Assembly (NCBI RefSeq): GCF_000471905.2
Contig: NW_006495778.1
Location: forward strand, 2,494,765-2,558,764
Direction: 5' to 3'
Length of the DNA stretch: 64,000 nt
Origin: Amborella trichopoda
Lineage: Eukaryota; Streptophyta; Magnoliopsida; Amborellales; Amborellaceae
Shown: positions 56,831 to 64,000 of the stretch, piece by piece
Position numbering within the stretch: position 1 is the stretch's first letter
Layout: each line of letters starts with the position of its first letter
Translations under genes and position numbers: made by a program
The notes under the pieces: generated by a model
Database searches by the model: none
What the model saw: the letters and a program-made list of their open reading frames with translations, nothing else
What the model was told of the DNA's origin: nothing

Positions 56831-59780
56831 CTCACAGATATACCACATACCATCCCCACAAAGCCGAGACGAAGAGACAATGAACAAAAATATGATCAAA
56901 CATCTTCTCATTGTTTGTTACAAAATAAAAAATCAGAAGTTAAGATCATGTCTCTTTTACACAGTAGATGGTGAGGGGTGTTCGTTTTCCAAGTAGCCAC
57001 ATAAAGGCTCTCACTCTGTGTGAGACCTTACAATTCCATAGTTTATAAACCTTGTTGTTGTCTTGAATATAGCGATCCTGATAGGTATTATCATAGAATG
57101 AGTTCGTTGTAAAAATTCTATTTGGTTTAGAGTCTAAACTAGTTTATTTATCCTCCTCGAGTAATAGTAAAAATTATAGAGAGAAGACATTAGGCAAAGA
57201 AATTGTTGCTCCACTCTATCGTAAACCTTTCTCACATCAAGTGTAATATCCCATATAACTTCATATCCTCCATTCGAAACCATCGCCTACACCTTAGCAT
57301 CCTTTTGTTTGGATCTCCTGTAAAGCTCTGAATACATGGTCTTGAGGGGGCATTGACCAAGCCACTTACTGTGTGAAAAACTGATTATTTTCCCTAGGTA
57401 TAGGCTAAGGAAAGGAGTCTGACTAATAAGATACCTCTCCATACCAAGGAGGCCGTGGCCCTTTATGGGATTTGTCGAGCAATGAATCCATCAGGATTTC
57501 GGCCATATTTCCTTAGTATAACTATTTTTCAGAGTTGACCATGTTGTTTAGCCTCCTCCACCACTTCATCAGATGGTCTCCGTTTACTATTTTTAGCCTC
57601 TTGATACTTAGACTACCTTCTTTCTTTGCCAAACAAATACAAGTCCATTTAAGTAGATGGATCTTTGTTTTATGTTGGTCACCACTCCACAAAAAATTCC
57701 TCATTAATGATTTAAGTTTTTTAATTACCCATGTTAGCGCCCTGAAAAGCGAAAGGTAATAAATTGGTAAATTTACTAATGAGGCTTCAATGAGAGTAAT
57801 ATGACCCCCCCAAAGAAGGATACTGGGATTTCTACCCATCCAATTTGGATTGGAAACTTTGAATGAGTGGATTCCAATGTGAACAAGACAACCTGAAGGG
57901 AAAGTATCTGTGGCACATTCCATCCATGTAGCCCAATCATTTACCTTAGTCTCTGAGTAGTTTATCCCCAAATGCCTGGTCTTGTTCATATTAATTTTGG
58001 CCCCAGAAATCAATTCATAGTATTTTAAAAAAACCTAAGTATTATGAATGTAGACATTTGTAGCCTTTAGCAGCATAAGTGTGTCATCCGCTTATTTTAA
58101 ATGCGAAATTAATAGTCCTCCTGGCTACACTTGCAGATCTCTGATCATTTTGCAGTTTACCACCCCTCCAACATCTTACCAAAGGATTTTGCCACTAGAG
58201 TAAAATGGAAAGGCTATAGGTCGCCTTGTCAGGGATCCCGGGAAGCCTTGAAGTTGCTGCAAGCTTTACCATTACTGAGAATTGAGAAATCAGTTGAAGG
58301 TAAACAACCTCTTATCCATATTCAACATCTGTTGTCGAAACTCGTGAGGTGCATGATCTTATCTAGGTAGTTCCACTCAACTTGATCATATGCCTTCTCG
58401 AAGTCTAGTTTTAGGAGGACCCCTTGAGCCCCATGTGTGTTATAGTATGGATGAATTATTGTGCTAACAACATTCCATTCATTATTTGTCTGTCTTTTAT
58501 GAAGGCCGTTTGTGGGCCTCCACTACTTGATGAAGGACTTTTCCCAAGCTATTTGCCAACATATTAGCCAAAATCTTGTACACTATAGATAGAATGTTGA
58601 TATGTCTAACACCTTGCAAAGACTTCAAATTGTATTTTTGGGGAATAAGGGCAATGAATGCAGAGTTTATGGTTTTATTAATGAGTCCATTATGATGAAA
58701 CTAATTAACTCATGGCCTTAGATCATATTTTTCCATGTCCCAAAACTCTTTGAAAAGAAAACCAAAGAGAAGCGATCCAGTCTCAAAGCTTTGTCTCTGG
58801 GTAGGCCAAAAGTCGCGTCCCTTAAATCATCTAGTGTAAAGAGTTCCTCTAGGGATCTGACGGAGTATTCCAATACAGTCTTGAATGGAATGTCTTGTAG
58901 CTTGAAAGGGAGCTAGGTTCTGATGTAAAAGTCCTTTGAAATGATTGATAATAACTTCTTCTATGGCTCTATTGTCCTCATGATCTACTCCTTGAATCCA
59001 CTTAAATTATTTTCCTTCATCTCGAATTTACAATGGCATAACAATATTTAGTGTTATTATCCCCTTCCTTGACCCATTTTGATCGAGAGTGTTGAAACCA
59101 GAATATCTCTTCCAACATCTGTAAATTATCAAGTTGGCCTTTCAGATCCTCTTGGGATTGGATTTGAGTATTACTCCAAGAAATTACATTCTATTCAATA
59201 TTAGCCGTGGTGGTAGCGATTTTGTGAGCCATAGTTCCAAATTTGCAATGGCCCCAATGTTTAAGCCTCTGTTTGAGAAGTTTTGGTGTATAGATAATAA
59301 TGTCCCCTGACCATCTCTCGAAAAGAGTATTATTCCATGTATCTATTACAAGTTCATTTAAAGTTTGTTACCCCAACCACATAAGCTAAAATCAGAAGGG
59401 AGATAGTCCATAGGTATCATATTCCGTATCAAGCAATAAGGGAACGTGGTATGAGGTTGAATGGGGCGGATTTGACTAGAACCTTAAGAAAGTTTGCCTC
59501 CCATAGTACAGAAGTTAAAAAGCGGTCTAATTTGGCATTTGTAGTAAAGTGGTCTAATTTGGGCATTTGTAGTTGAGAGGCAAAATTGTTGCTCCAAGTG
59601 TATTGTGTGCCCATAAACTTGGGATAATATGAAGTTGGCCCCGCTAGCTGACAATTAGAGTAAATGCCCAATGATTCAGATTGAACTTGAGTCGATCCAA
59701 TGGTCACGATTACATTTTGTATTTGAATTTTAGTATATATATAAGGGTGTGGTTTGTATAAGGCCAATGCTCTAAACAAT
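56830..59780 (-). mobile_element. LINE (L1-type) ORF2: endonuclease end, RT, zf-RVT
   Basis: Minus strand: endonuclease C-terminus at 59429-59779 (MGTQYTWSNNFASQLQ, LDRFLTSVLWEANFL); RT near 58080-58400 with AYDQVEWNYLDKIMHL, RGCL-STDFSIL, RQGD-like block, and ADDTLMLL at the active site where the preceding codon is a stop; RT thumb 57522-58013 with GAKINMNKTRHLGI and WGGHITLIEASLVNLPIYYL; zf-RVT near 56900-57080 (WNCKVSHRVRAFMWLLGKRT). Multiple stops, no ORF1, no tail found. Confidence 0.82.
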
Positions 59781-59929
59781 CAAAGTAAGGTGCAACTTCA
59801 AATGATGTCGAAAGATACCGTGTCAAAACTAGAAATCTTTGTGATGGTCTAAAAATTTATTTAGTGAGATCAAGTAGATCTATAAACACTTGAAAATATT
59901 AAAAATTGACGGTACTAAAATGCATTACA

Positions 59930-60540
59930 AGATGCACTATTTCTAAGACTAAAAATCTATTTTTCTCATATCCATACATCTTGAGGTCGAGATGGTCGAT
60001 TTGAGGATTTTTAAGCTTCAAAACATCATGTTTTAGTGATTTTTTGAGGTGTGCCCTTAATTGTCTAAATTGATTGTTTATATTCAATTTGGGCTGTTGA
60101 CTGACACTGTAGCTATCAACCCGTGGGCTAACAGAATTCAATTTGTCCCTTTGCATATTATTTTGATCCAGGTTGAGATAAAACCTTTAATCAGAATAAG
60201 GTTAAACAACTCAGTACTTTTATGTTTAAGAGATTGTAAACATAAGAAATTCATTGATTCCTTATTAGGGATTGTAGAATCTAGTCTAAGTGAATGACCT
60301 ATTTACTTTAATTGTTTTATAAATTTTCCAGTCTTGTTAACAGATAAAAATATCCTCAGGATTCTAATTTTAAACCTAAAGACTCAAAGATTTGATATGG
60401 ATATAGGATCCCAAAATCTAGCCATAGTCTATAAAATATACTATACGACTATGACTATGCTTTGTCTAAATGTTAAAAGGATTGATGAAAAGAGACAAAC
60501 AATAGTTTTCCAAACTAAGGTAGTAAAATCCAATTGAATA
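59930..60540 (+). pseudogene. Viral movement-protein remnant
   Basis: Plus-strand pieces read IKPLIRIRLNNSVLLCLRDC, KKFIDSLLGIVESSL and, after a stop, LAIVYKIYYTTMTMLC, matching the 30K-type movement protein of caulimovirid polyproteins. Several stops and frameshifts. Role (cell-to-cell movement) is family knowledge. Confidence 0.72.
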
Positions 60541-60846
60541 ACTCCCATAATTATTGCTTGGAATGAAATTAGGTTGCCTGATCGGTGAAACCCACAAAAT
60601 GAGGTTCCACCAAGACCTCTTGAAAATAAGGAGGTTGAGCAAATAATTGAAAATGATAGTGGAGAAATTGAGATCCAGTTTACCCCACTAAGAAGTGCTA
60701 GAATAAATATAGCTGATGGTCAACCAAGATTCCCTCTAGGGTGTCATGCTCTTCTATCCCTCAAAGTGAGCATGCAAAAAAATTATGAAAGAATTATTCT
60801 AGAAGGAATTAGGACCACCCATGGATAAGTCCAGAGACCTCATTAC

Positions 60847-62938
60847 ATGGTAAAAACTCCTGGATCCTCAAGATATCAGGAAGAATCAATAAATCCTACT
60901 AGTCCTACCTTCTCAGATATGGTGTTTGACTTTAATGTATTAAGTAAAGAAATAGTATTTGAAATGAATAGAATGGCTATAAAAAAGGATTTTTACTCCG
61001 AAGAAAATAGGGAGATAAGGAAATGGTACCATAATGAGTTTAAAAAAAAGCTCAGGATCAAATTTTTATGGAAAATTTATAAAATTTGAACAAGAAGAAA
61101 GAATTAACATAAAATTCTTTGAGTGGCCAAAGTATTTCTTAAAAGGTCAAGGAATCCATATCCCTAATTTCAAAAAAAATAAATAAACATGGTAAAAAAA
61201 GAGTTCTAAGTCTTTATTACCAAAGAAGGGAAAGAAATCCATGTTGTCCATCCTCTGGATCTTAAAAGGGTGCAAGCAGTTCCTTATAAACTGGAGCCAA
61301 AAGGAATAAATCAAACTGCAACTATTGAAAGCATAAACCACGTTATTGAACAGAACAATTATACAAACCTATATTTGAATGCTTAGGTAAATAAGTTTCT
61401 AGAATAAAACTCATGATTAATAAAGAAGATACTATAAAACAAAATCCTGAAAATCTTGGACAAATACTAGAGATTAGGAATAAGGAAAATGAATCAATTA
61501 TGTTCAGACCTCCTCTTGAACATCCAAATAAGACTTTTAAACTTAATCCAGTTACCAGTGAATTCTTACATCAACTTACTACCAAATTGTCTCAATTAGA
61601 CATTAAAAAGAAGACCCTCAGGGCTTAGGTCAGGCCTTAACTCTATAAGATATAACAGAAGATTATTCGGAAGAAGAGTTAGTCAAAATTGAAATAAGGT
61701 TTAATTCCAACCTAGAGTTAAACAAAATTACTTATAGAACTAAAACAATTCCTACTACCCCAACAAAAATGTATTATCCTAGGCCTTCACCAGTAGACCT
61801 TCATTATGAAGAAGAAGCCATAGGAGGGGCTGAATATACTAGCAGATCAATAGTCGAATGGAATATTGATGGGATGTCTGAGCATCAAATCATAAATCTA
61901 ATGAAGCATATGACTATGTATGTCACGGCTTATAAGAATCCAGACATTGCTAAAGCAATTGTTTGTGGATTTGCAAGCCAACTTAAAGGTTGGTGGGATT
62001 TTGTCTTGGATGAACAAACTAGAAACCAGATACTTACTGCTAAAAAGCAGCGGATAGTCTATATGAGCATAGAAGACAAACAAAGAAACTTAGTGGATGT
62101 TGTAAACATTTTGCTTTATACAATTTTGTAGGCAGTAATACGTTACAGCTGGAAAAATCCAAGGATTTATTATCAAACCGTAGATGTCCCACTCTGTCCC
62201 ATTATAAATGTTATAAAGATGTTTTCTGATAAAGACTGCTAACTAGAGAAGATGCAAATGCAAATTACTGGAAGGAAAAATTCGTCTCAGGATTCCCATA
62301 TCTATTTTCTGAAAAGGTAAAAACCAGACTGAGAAACAAGCATCATGGGATAATACCTTGGGAGGAATATACATTGGGGCAACTCTCATATGGACTAGCC
62401 TTATGCACTGATATTAGACTCAGAAAACAGCAGGAAAAAGATAGATTAACAACGAAAAAAGAATTAGGCTATTTTTGTGAACAATTTGGATAAGAGACTT
62501 TGGAAACAAGTTATACATCTAAAAAGAAGAGTAAGGATACATCTTATAAAAAAAAGATATGTAGAAAAGTCTTTTAAAACAAAGAATAAACTTTTCAAAA
62601 AGAAAAGGTATAAATTTCTTAAAAAAGGAAATAAAAGAAAAATCCCTATCTGTTATAATTTTAGAAAATTAAGACATTATAAAAATAAATACAAAATTAA
62701 GAAGAAAATAAATTCCTTAGAAATCGACGAAGAGGTTAAGCAACAAATCTTTCAAATTATAGTTGAAAATGAGATTTTATCATATTATGAGGAAGATCAA
62801 GTGGTTATCGGTGCTATTGAAGATGAAGATATAATCATATCTAGTTCAGATGATAGCTATGTGAAGAAGAAAATAATAGTGAATGTATTATCTACGGAAG
62901 AAAATATAATTATTATTATAAGGTTATTCTTAATATGA
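60847..62938 (+). pseudogene. Viral coat-protein remnant
   Basis: Frames at 60847-61089, 61413-61628, 61769-62131 and 62477-62938. Signature SIVEWNIDGMSEHQIINLMK near 61850, then LKGWWDFVL. The knuckle near 62650 has lost its second Cys (CYNF in place of CxxC), and its His and last Cys are also changed, so it should not bind zinc. Basic tract retained. Confidence 0.75.
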
Positions 62939-63539
62939 ATGGTTTAGGGCTAAATGTGTTATCTAAGGAAGAAGCCTCATTATAGACATTATAGAAAAGA
63001 TTAAAGATATTCAAGCCAGAAAAGAGGCATTACAACAACATATCAAAATAGCTAAAGAAAGCCCAAAGTCTAAACCAATAAATCGGTCCCAACATGAACA
63101 TTATAATTTTAGGAATATCATGGATATTAAAAAAAAAGGCAACATAAATAAGGAACCCAATGTTCAGGAATATAGACACGAACTAAATGAAGTTTGCAAT
63201 GAATTAATAGCATTAAAAAAAAGGGTTAATATCATTGAATTAGCAAACGACGTTTCTTAGCAAGAACCATAATACCAAGAAAGTGAAAAATAATTTGAAG
63301 AAATAATAGAAGAATACAGGACCAATCTTCTTGAAGAAAATCCTATAAATAAACCTCAAGCCTCAAATGAGCCTTAGGTCTCTATCCAAAATATGGGCCA
63401 AACCCCTGCATTAAATCCAGAAGAAAATGATGTAAACACACTAGCAAAAGAAAATTTAAAAGACATAAAATACATAAACATGATTCATAAGGTAATAACC
63501 CAAAAAAGGTATACTCTAATCACTGTGGTAGTAGCAAAG

Positions 63540-63992
63540 AATATAGTTTTCAAACTGTAGCTCTTATTGATTTAGGAACTAATTTAAATTATATTAATGA
63601 TGGGCCCGTATCCACAAAATACTTTGACAAAACAACCAATGTTCTCAACACTGCAGATGGAACTAGAATGAAAATTAAATACAAATTATCAGAAGTTTCT
63701 ATATGTAATAATGGAACTGGCTTTATTTATGCATTTTATCATGGTAAAAACTCTGAGCCAATCTGTTATATTAGGAACCCCATTCCCTAACATACTTTAT
63801 CTTATATTAAAATTGTATGAAACAGTAATAGAATCAGAACTCGAAGGCCACAAAGTGAATTTCATAGAAAGACCAAGACTTCAAGAAATCAATCAAATCA
63901 AAGACAAGATACGAAACACAGAAAATTTCCTATTATCTCTTAAGAAAGAAATAAAGTATAAGATAATTAATAACAAGGTAAAGACAAGATAA
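63540..63992 (+). pseudogene. Viral aspartic protease remnant
   Basis: VALIDLGTNLNYINDG near 63557-63600 aligns with the catalytic D-S/T-G loop, here D-L-G, so activity is unlikely. VILGTPF near 63770 is the second conserved protease motif, after a frameshift. The frame then continues toward the RT linker (KVNFIERPRLQEINQI). Confidence 0.72.
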
Positions 63993-64000
63993 TAAATGCT

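Larger units (their letters stand above)
59930..64000 (+). mobile_element. Endogenous pararetrovirus fragment 2 (MP, coat protein, protease), runs off the window
   Basis: Gene order movement protein, coat protein, aspartic protease is that of Caulimoviridae polyproteins. It is on the plus strand and homologous to fragment 1 across the coat region, but more decayed. Reverse transcriptase would lie beyond 64000. Left edge near 59930 is approximate, next to a truncated LINE. Confidence 0.78.

Overview
This window looks like nuclear DNA of a flowering plant. The evidence is GT-AG introns, mitochondrion-type LPXB coding sequence with eukaryotic gene structure, plant-type Ty1/copia, LINE, hAT, MULE, PIF/Harbinger-like and SINE elements, and endogenous Caulimoviridae-like sequence. 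Two assembly gaps are present (28732-28751 and 39181-39470). The species cannot be named from the sequence alone.

Only two host genes are recognised with confidence. LPXB (lipid-A-disaccharide synthase, GT19) is on the minus strand, from the ATG at 39165 to the TGA at 19565. I could assemble all eight exons by splice sites, phase and protein family: 1416 nt, 471 residues. Its fifth intron is about 12.4 kb and is filled with mobile DNA. Upstream on the plus strand, 12547-12832 holds the last two exons of a SOBER1-like carboxylesterase / acyl-protein thioesterase; its earlier exons were not found.

Layout: 1-2059 decayed hAT (A) with a block of subterminal repeats; 2060-5158 no recognised gene except a weak RING-like remnant and a tandem repeat; 5167-8844 hAT (B) carrying a SINE; 9548-11152 non-autonomous hAT (C) with a perfect 8-bp duplication; 11.47-11.9 kb LINE tail; 12.5-12.8 kb thioesterase exons; 14.5-18.6 kb three LINE fragments; 18.7-19.2 kb short hAT; 19.6-39.2 kb LPXB. 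Intron 5 of LPXB holds an endogenous pararetrovirus fragment (21.1-24.0 kb) and an hAT (25733-32554) that has itself received a MULE-like element (26292-27490), a SINE (27716-27920) and a second hAT (28302-31791). 39.2-39.8 kb is a gap plus microsatellites and a possible divergent first exon.

From 41.3 to 51.1 kb there is a second nest: a minus-strand copia element (B) invaded by a plus-strand copia element (A, 43666-50682), whose 3' LTR was invaded by a PIF/Harbinger-like element (48419-50620) containing a CT-rich minisatellite. 52.9-59.8 kb holds a LINE tail, a rearranged copia (C) with inverted LTR-like arms, and a LINE ORF2. From about 59.9 kb to the window end lies a second pararetrovirus copy (movement protein, coat protein, protease).

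All transposon and viral genes carry stops or frameshifts. The most informative results are target-site duplications and an empty paralogous site that fix the order of insertion, and the different GC-rich words repeated near the ends of each hAT family. I found no convincing new functional system; the window is an expanded, transposon-rich plant locus with one intact housekeeping gene.
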